Shown: in pieces, positions 23,892 through 32,061 of the stretch
Layout: the number at the start of each line of letters is the position of its first letter
Numbering within the stretch: the first letter of the stretch is position 1
Assembly (NCBI GenBank): GCA_900771975.1
Contig: CAAGPV010000008.1
Span: forward strand, 1-32,214
DNA from: an uncultured Prevotella sp.
GTDB lineage: Bacteria; Bacteroidota; Bacteroidia; Bacteroidales; Bacteroidaceae
DNA: 32,214 bases
Reading direction: 5' to 3'
Translations under genes and position numbers: made by a program
Notes under the pieces: generated by a model
Seen by the model: only the letters and a program-made list of their open reading frames with translations
Told to the model about the DNA's origin: nothing
Database searches by the model: none

Positions 23892-24422
23892 ATGAATATG
23901 AACAATGAAATACTGAAGAATATTCGCGAACGTCGTTCAATACGTCGTTACAAGGAAGAACAAATTAAAGACGAAGAGTTGCAAGCTGTTTTGGAAGCTG
24001 GAACATGGGCGCCCACAGGACATGGAACCCAAGATCCTTGGATTGTAGCTGTTCAGCGGCCAGAGTTGTTAGACCAATTACGGAAACTGAATGCAGAAGT
24101 AATGGGAGTGACGAGTGATCCTTACTATGGTGCACCTACTATAGTTCTTGTTTTTGCAAGTGATGACAATTATAACAAAGAGCGTGACGGCTCCCTCGTA
24201 CTTGGGACAATGATGCTTGCTGCACAAAGCGTAGGACTGGCTTCTTGTTGGATTAACAGAGAAGACGAAATGTTTGCCAGTGATAAAGGGAAAGCTCTTA
24301 TGGAAGAAATGAATTTGCCAACTGGGCTTGTTGGTATTGGAGCTCTCAGTTTAGGCTATGCAGCATCACAACCAAGAACCGTGAAAGAACGCAAGAAAGA
24401 TTATTATAGAATAATTAAATAA
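23892..24422 (+). CDS. Nitroreductase-family FMN flavoprotein
   Basis: Encodes 176 residues. The N-terminal I-x-x-RRSIRRY motif binds the FMN phosphate, and WAPTGHGTQDPW near residue 40 is the usual P-S/T-x-x-N/H-x-Q-P-W segment. GLVGIGALSLGYA near the end completes the FMN site. The enzyme probably reduces quinones, nitro compounds or flavins with NAD(P)H; the substrate cannot be read from sequence. The start could be ATG 23892 or 23898. trpS begins 3 bases after its stop, so the two are co-translated from one message. Confidence 0.9.
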   Translation: MNMNNEILKNIRERRSIRRYKEEQIKDEELQAVLEAGTWAPTGHGTQDPWIVAVQRPELLDQLRKLNAEVMGVTSDPYYGAPTIVLVFASDDNYNKERDGSLVLGTMMLAAQSVGLASCWINREDEMFASDKGKALMEEMNLPTGLVGIGALSLGYAASQPRTVKERKKDYYRIIK

Positions 24423-24425
24423 GTA

Positions 24426-25514
24426 ATGGGAAAGATAATATTAACAGGTGATCGTCCCACAGGAAAATTACACTTAGGACATTATGTGGGCTCGTTGCGT
24501 CGTCGTGTAGAGCTGCAAAACGCTGGCGACTTCGACAAGATGTTTGTGTTTATGGCAGACGTTCAGGCCCTCACCGACAATGCCGATAACCCCGAGAAAA
24601 TTCGTCAGAACATTATCGAGGTGGCACTCGACTACCTCTCTGCAGGTCTCGACCCTACAAAGTGTACCCTCTTTATACAGAGCCAGATACCCGAACTCGC
24701 AGAGTTGACAACCTATTTGATGAACCTCATCACCGTTTCGCGCGTTCAACGCAATCCTACGGTGAAGACAGAAATAAAGATGCGTAACTTCGAAGCAAAC
24801 ATTCCGCTTGGCTTCTTCTGCTATCCTGTCAGTCAAGCAGCTGACATCACCCTTTTTAAGGCAACAACAGTGCCTGCAGGAGAAGATCAGGAACCAATGC
24901 TTGAAGTAACGCGCGAACTGGTGCGCCGCTTCAACCAGATATATAGCCCTGTGCTTGTCGAACCGGAGATTATGTTGCCGGAGAACGCCACTGCACGTCG
25001 TCTGCCGGGTACTGACGGCAAGGAGAAAATGTCTAAGTCGCTCGGCAACTGTATCTATTTGAGCGATTCTGCCGCTGATGTATGGAAGAAAGTGAAGAAG
25101 ATGTCTAATGGTGCACCTCGTATGAGCATGGATGAGCCTGGCAATCTTGAGGGCAATGCCGTATTCACATATCTTGAAGCGTTCTGCACTCCTGACGATT
25201 TTGCAGAGTTTTGGCCAGAATACAAGAATCTTGATGAACTGAAAGACCACTACGTTCGTGGAGGTATCGGCGATGGTACGACAAAGAAGTTCCTCAACAA
25301 CGTTCTCAACAAGATGCTTGAGCCTATCCGTGTGCGCCGCCATGAATTTGAACAGGACATTCCTGAGATTTACAACATCTTGCGCAAAGGCACTGAGACA
25401 GCCCGAGAAACAGCTGCACAGACGATGGACGAGGTTCGCAAAGCTATGAAGATAGACTATTTCAACGATACCACCCTCATTCAGCAACAGGCTGAAATGT
25501 ACAAGAACAAATAA
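24426..25514 (+). CDS. trpS: Tryptophanyl-tRNA synthetase
   Basis: Encodes 362 residues. The class I HIGH motif is GDRPTGKLHLGHYVGSL (H16-L-G-H19) and KMSKS is KEKMSKSLGN near residue 201. The order of conserved blocks (QALTDNA, QSQIPELAEL, MLEVTRELVRRFN, LPGTDG) fits bacterial TrpRS. It charges tRNA-Trp. Its codon usage is a little richer in C at third positions than its neighbours, as expected for a highly expressed gene. It closes the gltX-trpS cluster; a small hairpin terminator follows. Confidence 0.96.
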   Translation: MGKIILTGDRPTGKLHLGHYVGSLRRRVELQNAGDFDKMFVFMADVQALTDNADNPEKIRQNIIEVALDYLSAGLDPTKCTLFIQSQIPELAELTTYLMNLITVSRVQRNPTVKTEIKMRNFEANIPLGFFCYPVSQAADITLFKATTVPAGEDQEPMLEVTRELVRRFNQIYSPVLVEPEIMLPENATARRLPGTDGKEKMSKSLGNCIYLSDSAADVWKKVKKMSNGAPRMSMDEPGNLEGNAVFTYLEAFCTPDDFAEFWPEYKNLDELKDHYVRGGIGDGTTKKFLNNVLNKMLEPIRVRRHEFEQDIPEIYNILRKGTETARETAAQTMDEVRKAMKIDYFNDTTLIQQQAEMYKNK

Positions 25515-25528
25515 CAGTAGATTCTTAT

Positions 25529-25545
25529 AAAAAGAGGCTTTTTTA
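25529..25545 (+). terminator. Terminator after trpS
   Basis: AAAAAG (25529-25534), loop AGG, then CTTTTTT (25538-25544). This is the compact A-rich/T-rich hairpin seen at ends of many Bacteroidetes operons. It lies 15 bases after the trpS stop. Confidence 0.7.
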
Positions 25546-25553
25546 TTTAAAGA

Positions 25554-25610
25554 AACTCCTCCACCATAGCGGACGCGCAACCATGTGTCTCACGCTATGA
25601 TGGAGGAGTT
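25554..25610 (-). terminator. Long inverted repeat at the end of a minus-strand remnant
   Basis: AACTCCTCCACCATAGCG (25554-25571) and CGCTATGATGGAGGAGTT (25593-25610) pair over 18 bases with one mismatch and a 21-base loop. On the minus strand it follows the remnant ORF (the stop at 25609 overlaps one arm) and runs into a T/A-rich tract, so terminator is the simplest reading. Confidence 0.55.
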
Positions 25611-25921
25611 ACTGTTTCAGGACAATAGAATCTACAAACAATTTGGTGTTTGGAAGACTAATCCGTACGGTCTTGATGGTATTGCCCCTGTAGGGCGAAA
25701 GATCATTGTTGCTGACTTTGATAGCGGCATTGGCATTGTTTTTTCCAAGCGACCTTTCCGTCTTCTCTAATCTTACAAACATAGAAGTCTGCACCATTCC
25801 AACTTTGACAGTTTCCATATAAAACAATCCATCCATTGGGTTGGGGGATAACCTTTATTGCTTTGTTACATTGAATTATGCCAAAAGTCATAAAATGACC
25901 AAATTGTACCAACTTTTCCAA
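25609..25921 (-). pseudogene. 3' remnant of a repeat/propeller-like protein gene, frameshifted
   Basis: Two overlapping minus-strand frames read as one protein: KAIKVIPQPNGWIVLYG ... DFYVCKIREDGKVAWKK in the first, continuing as NNANAAIKVSNNDLSPYRG ... KLFVDSIVLKQ in the second. The switch is at an A6 run (T6 on plus, 25739-25744). Removing one A makes the sequence continuous: W-K-N-N-A-N. The 5' part of the gene is missing: coding signal fades near 25870-25920, where the plus-strand regulator remnant begins. The 'NGWIVLYG ... KIREDGKVAW' pattern is like repeat units of extracellular beta-propeller-type proteins, by impression only. Confidence 0.6.
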
Positions 25922-26897
25922 ATGAGCGAAATTGGCAACCTGTATGTTCTTAGTGGAAAAAATGATTTGGCTATTGCCATGGGGGATAGTTGCGTAAATC
26001 TGGCACGAAAGTTGAAAAGTGGCGAATTATTGGTAAATGCCTATAAAATGTTGGCGGATGCTTATGGGCAATTGCATAAAAGCGATTCTGCCAGATATTA
26101 TCGAGGTTTGTATTTCTCGCTTAACGACTCGGTATATAATATTAGGAAGTTTTATAATGCGCGCTATAAGTTGAATGATTATGAAAATCGTTTGCATCAG
26201 TCACAAGTATCCCATTTGAATAACCGTATATCATTCCAAGTGGGGGTTATAGTGGTTGTGAGTTTGCTTTTGTTGTTGGTTTCGATACTTACCTATATTA
26301 TATATAAGAAGAATAAATATCTCAAACATACCCAGAGATTATTGATAGAAAAGAATAGGGATTTAGAAGCTCAAGATGTTAGAAGCGGAAAACTGTTAGA
26401 ACATTATGTAGAGTGTATTCAACAATCGAAATCTGGCGAAGAGAATACAATGAAGTCTGTTGCTCCATTACTGAACGAGGATGATGAAAGACAACTTCTA
26501 AATAAAATAAATAATGTGTTGGATGATATAAACGTTATCTCTAATCCTGATTTTAGCATTACAGATGCTTGCCGATGCAGTAGGGTCTAACACGTCATAT
26601 GTTTCACGAATTATAAACACAACTTACCAGAAAAATTTTAAGTCGTTATTGAATGAGCGTCGTATAAGAGAGGCGTGTCATAAATTGAGAGATAAGGAAA
26701 GGTATCATAATTATACAATTCAGGCTATTTATGAAGAAGTGGGGTATAAGAATGCTGCCAGTTTTATTCGCTCGTTTAAAAAAGTATATGGCATGACACC
26801 ATCCGTCTTTCAACGTATCGTATCATGCCAAGAGAATAAAGACCAGAACCTATCAGATTATTGTGGACAACCAATCTCAAAGTCGTCTTCCATATAA
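25841..26897 (+). pseudogene. 5'-truncated, frameshifted TPR-TM-AraC-type regulator
   Basis: The first frame (25841-26590) gives about two TPR-like units (LYVLSGKNDLAIAMGDS, ELLVNAYKMLADAYGQLHKS), a TM helix (about residues 131-153), a coiled coil, and the run-in NPDFSIT. It then goes off frame. The second frame (from ATG 26565) carries the AraC-type HTH: LADAVGSNTSYVSRIINTTYQ, then NYTIQAIYEEVGYKNAASFIRSFKKVYGMTPS. Removing one base near 26561-26566 joins them as FSIT-MLADAVGSN, the expected order for Bacteroidetes TPR-TM-HTH sensors. The signal peptide and most TPRs are missing. Its 3' end overlaps the converging C-S lyase gene by 40 bases. Confidence 0.75.
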
Positions 26898-28069
26898 GGG
26901 GCTAATACCCGTCCAATACGAATTAATGCTTGCTTGAGTTGCTCGCGAGGACAAGCGATATTGATGCGTATATATCCTTGGCCAGCGCGTTTCCCGTACA
27001 TCGTCCCACTATTAACACAAACATTAGCATCGCGCAATAGTAGTTGGGTGAGCTCATCGCTGGTAAATTCCAAAGCTCCAATATTTACCCAAACAAGATA
27101 GGTCCCCTCTAAACGACAAACTTCTAATTTCGGAAGCGTTTCAAGAAAAAAAGTTTTTAAATATTGATAGTTGTCCCATAGATAAAGTTTAAGGCATTCC
27201 AGCCAATCTTCAGAATCATTATAAGCGGCTTTTAGAGCTATAGGAGCAAAAGAATTGACATCACAGACTTCAAAGTTGTTGATGACTCGATTGATGCGAT
27301 TGCGATAGAATGAATTTTTGCATATGACATTAGCTATTTGTAAACCCGCAATGTTGAAACTCTTGGAGGGGGAATTGAGTGTAATACAATTGTCTTGACA
27401 CTGTCTGCTAACTGTAGCAAAAGGAGTGAAAGTATATCCAGGCATAGTAAGTTCACAATGAATCTCGTCACTAACAACACGGACATTGTGGCGAAGACAA
27501 ATTTCGTTGATATGTTCTAATTCGCTTTTTGTCCATACTCTGCCAGTAGGATTGTGTGGATTGCACAACAAAAAGACGGAGACTTTTTCATCTTCGCATT
27601 TTCTTTCAAAATCTTCGAAATCCATTACATAACTATTGCCTTCACGCTTTAGTTCGGTTTCTGCTATTTCACACCCTTGATTGCGTATGCTGGAATAAAA
27701 ACAATTATAAGCAGGAGTCTGCAATAAAACTTTTTCACCAGGAAGTGTTAAGGCTTTTATGACAGCTGATACTGCAGGGACAACGCCTGTTGTATAAATA
27801 ATCCAAGAACGGTCTATCGTCCATTGATGACGGCGTTTAAACCAATTGATAATAGCGTCATAATAGGACTCGTCAACTAATGTGTAGCCAAAAATAGGGT
27901 GGGAGGCACGTTGCAGAATTGCTTTTTGTATAGCAGGAGCCACGTTGAAATCCATATCGGCTACCCACATTGGAATAGTTTCTTTGTTTGGCATGGAATC
28001 CCATTTGTAGCAACCGCTTCCTTGTCGATTGGATGATATGTCGAAAAGTGATGTTTCAGTTTTTTTCAT
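26858..28069 (-). CDS. patB: MalY/PatB-type C-S lyase (PLP-dependent)
   Basis: Encodes 403 residues. It starts KKTETSLFDISSNRQGSGCYKWD, has the MWVADMDFNVAPAI signature of MalY/PatB, and the fold-type I PLP features: NPHNPTGRVW (N for the pyridine ring), VVSDEIHCEL (D), and K236 in SPSKSFNIAG for the Schiff base. The C-terminal R is in GYIRINIACP. It cleaves cystathionine or cysteine S-conjugates to pyruvate, ammonia and a thiol. It is 21 bases downstream of the DUF3737 gene in the same direction, so the two form an operon. The 3' end overlaps the decayed regulator. Confidence 0.92.
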   Translation of the reverse strand: MKKTETSLFDISSNRQGSGCYKWDSMPNKETIPMWVADMDFNVAPAIQKAILQRASHPIFGYTLVDESYYDAIINWFKRRHQWTIDRSWIIYTTGVVPAVSAVIKALTLPGEKVLLQTPAYNCFYSSIRNQGCEIAETELKREGNSYVMDFEDFERKCEDEKVSVFLLCNPHNPTGRVWTKSELEHINEICLRHNVRVVSDEIHCELTMPGYTFTPFATVSRQCQDNCITLNSPSKSFNIAGLQIANVICKNSFYRNRINRVINNFEVCDVNSFAPIALKAAYNDSEDWLECLKLYLWDNYQYLKTFFLETLPKLEVCRLEGTYLVWVNIGALEFTSDELTQLLLRDANVCVNSGTMYGKRAGQGYIRINIACPREQLKQALIRIGRVLAPYMEDDFEIGCPQ

Positions 28070-28090
28070 AAAAAGGGAAAATGAAAGTGT

Positions 28091-28954
28091 TTATTTTTGT
28101 GTGATAACGAGTAGGCCATTCTCTTTTTGTTTGATATTACCTTTTGCAAACTCGTTTATAGTGATGGATTCTATTTTGTCGGCCTTGATGGTTCCACTAA
28201 TGGGATTTTTGATATTGCTGATAACACCTTTGATGTTGGCCTTGATGTTGGTGCAATCTTCAAAAGCGCGATCACACATCTTGTCAAAAGTGCAATCATC
28301 CAATGTAATATGATCCATATAGCATAAAGGCTGTTCTCCACTGATGTGGCATCTTACCAAGCGAATGTTTTTGCTATGCCATGCAAGATATTCACCATTT
28401 AATTCAGAATCATAAACTGTAACGTTGTCACATTCCCAAAAAGAGTCTTTGGTGGTAATTTGTGCATGATGGATTTCTACATTTTGACAATATTGAAATA
28501 CATATTTGGCGTCACTCTTTAATCCATCAACAAAAATGTTTTTTGAGAACATAAAGGGATAAGTTCCTTGATGTAGGGTGACATTTTTTATGCGTAAGCC
28601 ATCAATACGCCAAAAGGTTTCGTCGGCATCATTAATTATAACATTCTCAAGTTCTAAGTTGTTCATTTCGCGAAAGAACTTCGGGCCGTCTATAATGCAG
28701 TCTTTCATGAACATATTATTTGAATACCAAATGGCAGAACGTGATGCTTCTGCAAAATAGCAGTTGGTGATAAGACTATGGTTTACATGCCACCAAGGGT
28801 ATTTTCCCAAAAATCGTGAATTGCTGCATTTTATGTCGGTGCAACATTTAATACCAGATTCGCCATCGGTTATTTCGATGTTGTCTAAAATCGTATTCTT
28901 AATTCCAAACAGAGGGCGTTCCCCTCCATAGGTTTTGTTGGAAATTATATCCAT
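28091..28954 (-). CDS. DUF3737 family right-handed beta-helix protein
   Basis: Encodes 287 residues without a signal peptide. It starts MDIISNKTYGGERPLFG, the conserved opening of DUF3737, and runs through many short strand repeats (NSRFLGKYPWWHVNHSLI, FWRIDGLRIKNV, YCQNVEIHHAQI, GEQPLCYMDHITLDDCTF) with frequent N, D and C at turns, as in a right-handed beta-helix. Function is unknown. It is the first gene of an operon with the MalY/PatB-type lyase, which hints at a link to sulfur or amino-acid metabolism (inference). A promoter -7 element lies 34 bases upstream. Confidence 0.88.
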   Translation of the reverse strand: MDIISNKTYGGERPLFGIKNTILDNIEITDGESGIKCCTDIKCSNSRFLGKYPWWHVNHSLITNCYFAEASRSAIWYSNNMFMKDCIIDGPKFFREMNNLELENVIINDADETFWRIDGLRIKNVTLHQGTYPFMFSKNIFVDGLKSDAKYVFQYCQNVEIHHAQITTKDSFWECDNVTVYDSELNGEYLAWHSKNIRLVRCHISGEQPLCYMDHITLDDCTFDKMCDRAFEDCTNIKANIKGVISNIKNPISGTIKADKIESITINEFAKGNIKQKENGLLVITQK

Positions 28955-28987
28955 AATAACTATATAAGTAGGTTTATATTATCTTTT

Positions 28988-28996
28988 GCAAAGATA
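28988..28996 (-). promoter_or_regulatory. -7 element of the DUF3737-patB operon
   Basis: The minus strand reads TATCTTTGC, an exact TAnnTTTGC match, 34 bases before the ATG at 28954. A GGTATA/TATACC inverted pair (29018-29043) lies just upstream and could be an operator. Confidence 0.7.
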
Positions 28997-29066
28997 CGGG
29001 CAATACATAAATAAAATGGTATACATATTACTGATTGATATACCAATATGGAGGCTTGTAAATAGA

Positions 29067-29102
29067 AGAAAGCAACACAAATTAATCTTTGTGCTGCTTT
29101 CT
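29067..29102 (-). terminator. Terminator of mdh
   Basis: AGAAAGCAACACAAA (29067-29081) and TTTGTGCTGCTTTCT (29088-29102) pair over 15 bases with one mismatch and a 6-base loop. It lies 35 bases after the mdh stop on the minus strand and before the DUF3737 promoter region. Confidence 0.85.
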
Positions 29103-29136
29103 GTATATTATAATGAATAGTTAGAAAATCAGAGTT

Positions 29137-30129
29137 TTAGAGGTTGGGATTCATTTCCTTCCACTCTGCTACTGGAGGAACAATGCCAAGTTCTACAATT
29201 TCGTCACGCATCTTGCAGAGGTGCTCGTAAGACTTGTTCAAAGAAGCAATTTCTTCCTCAGTACCTGTAGGCTCTGTGAAGTGAACACCAGTCTTGTCGA
29301 TTGTAGTAGGCATAGCCATCATAACGTTTTTGAAGCCAAGTTTGTCATGGTTTACGTAGCAACCAGCAGGCAACGTGAACTTCTCGCCACCCATAGCTGC
29401 TTCAATCATCTTAACAGCGTTGTAAGCTGGGCTTTGGAATGAAGAACGACCACGGAGCTTGATAATGTTGGAACCGCCCTGTACAGTGTGGTGCTTAATC
29501 TCTTCCCAACGCTCGTCAGAAAGTCCCATCTCAGACAATGGCTTACCATCAACCTTTACTTGTGAAGCGAATACTGCCATTTGCTCACCGTGACCACCGT
29601 AAGTGTGTGCACCAGTAACCTTATCCTGTTGAACACCAAACTCGAGGGCCAAAGCTTGCTGCAAACGAGTAGAGTCGAGTGCTGCGAGAGATGTCAACTG
29701 ATTTGGTTTCAAACCTGAGTGGATGAGAGCTGTGAGCGCTGTAACGTCAGCAGGGTTGAAGATAACTACAACGTGCTCAACTTCTGGACAATATTTTTTG
29801 ATGTTGTCGCCAAACTCAGCGGCAATCTTGCAGTTACCCTTCAAGAGGTCTTCACGTGTCATACCCTCCTTACGTGGAGCTCCACCAGAAGAGATGATAT
29901 ACTTAGCACCAGTGAAAGCTTCCTCTGGGTTAACTGTGTAAGTTACGTTAACGCCTGGGAATGCGCACTGCTGGATTTCATCGAATACACCATGAACTCC
30001 TGGTTCATAGATATCGTAAAGACAAATGTTTGGAGTAAGGCCGAGCATTAAAGCACTCTGAACCATGTTAGAACCAATCATACCGCCGGCACCGACGATC
30101 AAAAGCTTGTCATTAGTTAAAAATTCCAT
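29137..30129 (-). CDS. mdh: Malate dehydrogenase
   Basis: Encodes 330 residues. The NAD-binding motif is IVGAGGMIGSNM (residues 11-22). The substrate arginines are R86 (GGAPRKEGM) and R92 (TRED), D152 lies in LDSTR, and the catalytic H180 is in the GGHGEQM loop, giving the Asp-His pair of the LDH/MDH family. Two substrate arginines in the APRK...TR context favour malate over lactate. It interconverts malate and oxaloacetate, part of the fumarate-succinate pathway used by anaerobic Bacteroidales. It is a single-gene unit with a promoter upstream and a strong terminator. Confidence 0.95.
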   Translation of the reverse strand: MEFLTNDKLLIVGAGGMIGSNMVQSALMLGLTPNICLYDIYEPGVHGVFDEIQQCAFPGVNVTYTVNPEEAFTGAKYIISSGGAPRKEGMTREDLLKGNCKIAAEFGDNIKKYCPEVEHVVVIFNPADVTALTALIHSGLKPNQLTSLAALDSTRLQQALALEFGVQQDKVTGAHTYGGHGEQMAVFASQVKVDGKPLSEMGLSDERWEEIKHHTVQGGSNIIKLRGRSSFQSPAYNAVKMIEAAMGGEKFTLPAGCYVNHDKLGFKNVMMAMPTTIDKTGVHFTEPTGTEEEIASLNKSYEHLCKMRDEIVELGIVPPVAEWKEMNPNL

Positions 30130-30184
30130 AACTGCTGTTTATAATTAAGTATATTAAAATATCTTCTTTTTATCAAAGCGCACA

Positions 30185-30192
30185 CAAAAGTA
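30185..30192 (-). promoter_or_regulatory. -7 element of mdh
   Basis: The minus strand reads TACTTTTG, a TAnnTTTG match, 55 bases before the mdh ATG. No good -33 is obvious. Confidence 0.6.
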
Positions 30193-30471
30193 ATATAAAA
30201 AAATAATAACTAAAAATTCTTTCTTTTAGAATTGTGTTATTAAATCTAAAACAAACGGGCATTGCAAAGTCCATATAGCAAATGTCTGATACATAAAGCG
30301 AATTTACGTAAATAAAAGCGTTGTTTTTTGTTGAACAAAATTTTATCAATAGTACTTATTCGACAATACAAATAGAATAATGAGGAAAGATGTTGTTGCC
30401 TTTGGTATTAATTATGAAATGAGATTTAAATAATTGTAGATGCCTAAAAATAAAATAAATGTGTATAAATG
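30193..30471. other. AT-rich intergenic stretch between mdh and rpsU
   Basis: About 280 bases of very AT-rich DNA between divergent units. No gene, repeat or strong hairpin is seen. A minus-strand frame of 70 codons (30568-30356) crosses the rpsU promoter and has no family likeness; it is taken as chance. The stretch probably holds upstream control of both strong promoters. Confidence 0.5.
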
Positions 30472-30504
30472 TTTGGCAGTTTGATAAATAAGCATTAATT
30501 TTGC
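30472..30504 (+). promoter_or_regulatory. Strong promoter of rpsU
   Basis: TTTGGCAGT (-33, from 30472) and TAATTTTGC (30496-30504) are 19 bases apart, followed by AGCCGC. The same TTTGGCAG ... TAnnTTTGCAGCCG layout recurs before tRNA-Thr. A small leader hairpin AGCCGC/GTGGCT (30505-30521) follows. Confidence 0.85.
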
Positions 30505-30573
30505 AGCCGCATTTTGTGGCTTTGTGCCATATAACATTAATGTATAACCATTTAATATAAAAAAGCAAAAAGC

Positions 30574-30765
30574 ATGATTATTGTACCAGTAAAGGACGGT
30601 GAAAACATCGAAAGAGCTCTTAAGAAGTTCAAAAGAAAGTTTGAAAAAACAGGTGTTGTTAAAGAACTGCGCGCACGCCAGCAGTATGACAAGCCATCTG
30701 TGAAAAAGCGCTTAAAAATGGAGCATGCTGTCTATGTGCAGAAGCTTCGCGCAGAAGAAGACTAA
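30574..30765 (+). CDS. rpsU: 30S ribosomal protein S21
   Basis: Encodes 63 residues, full length. It opens MIIVPVKDGENIERALKKFKRK and continues FEKTGVVKELRARQQYDKPS, the S21 signature; basic throughout. S21 sits on the 30S platform near the anti-Shine-Dalgarno end of 16S rRNA. In Bacteroidetes it is thought to help hide that end, which fits the weak use of Shine-Dalgarno sites in this phylum. It is preceded by a strong promoter and followed 63 bases on by the recombinase gene. Confidence 0.95.
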   Translation: MIIVPVKDGENIERALKKFKRKFEKTGVVKELRARQQYDKPSVKKRLKMEHAVYVQKLRAEED

Positions 30766-30828
30766 AATTCCGTTCGAAAAATTTGGTAGTTTGAATTTGA
30801 TTCCGTAAATTCGCTCTCAATTAAGTTT

Positions 30829-31722
30829 GTGAAACAGTTTATGATGATAGGACAGTTTTTGAACTACTTGCGAGTTGAACGCAATTATTCATTGCGAACA
30901 ATAAATGCATATGGCGACGATCTCTATGCGTTCGAAGCCTATTTCAAAAATTTGGATAGTCATTTCTCTTGGAGTTCTGTAGACTCAGATGTTATCAGGG
31001 ATTGGATGGAGAGTATGATGGATAAAGGAAACACAGCAACTACAGTCAGAAGACGACTGAGTGCTTTGCGTTCCTTTTTTCGTTTTGCCTTGAAATCTAA
31101 ATGGATAGAAAAAGATCCTGCTTACCTAGTACAGGGACCAAAAGCCAGATACCTAATACCTTCTTTTGTTAAAGAAAAAGATATGGACCGACTGTTGGAC
31201 GACAAAATGTGGACTGATAATTATTATGATTGTCTTGTGCGTACTATTTTGTTTCTGTTCTATTGTACTGGTATTCGTCTTTCTGAATTGTTAGAATTGA
31301 AAGATTCGTCGGTTGATTTTTTAAACTGCAATCTTAAGGTTTTAGGAAAGAGAAATAAACAACGGGTGATACCCTTCGGGGATGAACTTCGACAAATGTT
31401 GTTAACCTATCGGACTAAACGGGATATTGATGTCGAAAAGCATTCAGATGTGTTTCTTCTTGATTTAAAAGGAGAGCCTTTGAAAAAAGCATGGGTTGAA
31501 CGGACCGTTAAGCAACAGCTATCAAGGGTCACGACTCAACAAAAATGCACTCCTCACGTCCTTCGTCATACCTTTGCCACGGCTATGCTAAATCATAATG
31601 CGGGGATAGAGGGTATTAAGAGGCTATTGGGGCATGCTAAACTTTCGACGACAGAAATATACACTCATACAACCTTTGAACAACTTAAGAAAGTGTATAA
31701 AAATGCCCATCCTCGGGCTTAA
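30829..31722 (+). CDS. xerC: Tyrosine recombinase, XerC/XerD type
   Basis: Encodes 297 residues from GTG 30829; ATG 30841 or 30844 are alternatives that keep the whole SAM-like domain. Domain order: N-terminal core-binding domain (FLNYLRVERNYSLRTINAYGDDL; about 8-90), then the catalytic domain with all six residues: R150 (CTGIRLSELL), K174 (LGKRNKQR), H243 and R246 (PHVLRHTFAT), H269 (LLGHAKLS) and nucleophile Y278 (IYTHTTF). Length and order match XerC/XerD, which resolve chromosome dimers at dif. The place between rpsU and hpf is a conserved Bacteroidales position, so it is a chromosomal Xer protein rather than phage. Which of C or D is not certain. Confidence 0.92.
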   Translation: MKQFMMIGQFLNYLRVERNYSLRTINAYGDDLYAFEAYFKNLDSHFSWSSVDSDVIRDWMESMMDKGNTATTVRRRLSALRSFFRFALKSKWIEKDPAYLVQGPKARYLIPSFVKEKDMDRLLDDKMWTDNYYDCLVRTILFLFYCTGIRLSELLELKDSSVDFLNCNLKVLGKRNKQRVIPFGDELRQMLLTYRTKRDIDVEKHSDVFLLDLKGEPLKKAWVERTVKQQLSRVTTQQKCTPHVLRHTFATAMLNHNAGIEGIKRLLGHAKLSTTEIYTHTTFEQLKKVYKNAHPRA

Positions 31723-31744
31723 CCCTTAAATAATGGAGGTAACT

Positions 31745-32044
31745 ATGGAAGTTAAAATTCAGTCAATTCATTTTGACGCTACCGAAAAACTACAATCTTT
31801 TATTAATAAGAAAGTAGAAAAATTAGAAAAGTCATTTGAAGACATTAAGAAAGTAGAGGTGCAATTAAAGGTCGAAAAACCGGCAGCTGCATTAAATAAA
31901 ACCACAAGCTTAAATGTGGTAGTACCAGGAAATAATCTTTATGTTGAGAAAACGGCAGATACTTTTGAGGAGGGAGTTGACGCCTGCCTGGATGCAATGA
32001 AGGTGCAATTGACTAAATATAAGGAAAAATTACGCAAGCGTTAA
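31745..32044 (+). CDS. hpf: Ribosome hibernation-promoting factor, short form
   Basis: Encodes 99 residues from ATG 31745. An in-frame ATG at 31733 exists, but a GGAGG lies at 31735-31739 and is spaced 5 bases from ATG 31745, so the later start is preferred. It matches the S30AE/HPF family: IQSIHFDATEKLQSFINKKVEKLEK at the N-terminus and a basic end (VQLTKYKEKLRKR). The short form lacks the dimerisation domain of long HPF. It binds the 30S decoding site and inactivates ribosomes in starvation. It is directly after xerC, in the conserved rpsU-xer-hpf set. Confidence 0.93.
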   Translation: MEVKIQSIHFDATEKLQSFINKKVEKLEKSFEDIKKVEVQLKVEKPAAALNKTTSLNVVVPGNNLYVEKTADTFEEGVDACLDAMKVQLTKYKEKLRKR

Positions 32045-32061
32045 AAAAAAACGCAAAAAAT

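Noticed and set aside
24474..25580. Minus-strand frame of 368 codons
   Set aside because: It is the antisense shadow of trpS, rich in Cys and His, as expected from the reverse frame of a well-biased gene.
30356..30568. Minus-strand frame of 70 codons upstream of rpsU
   Set aside because: It crosses the strong rpsU promoter, is in AT-rich DNA and has no family likeness.
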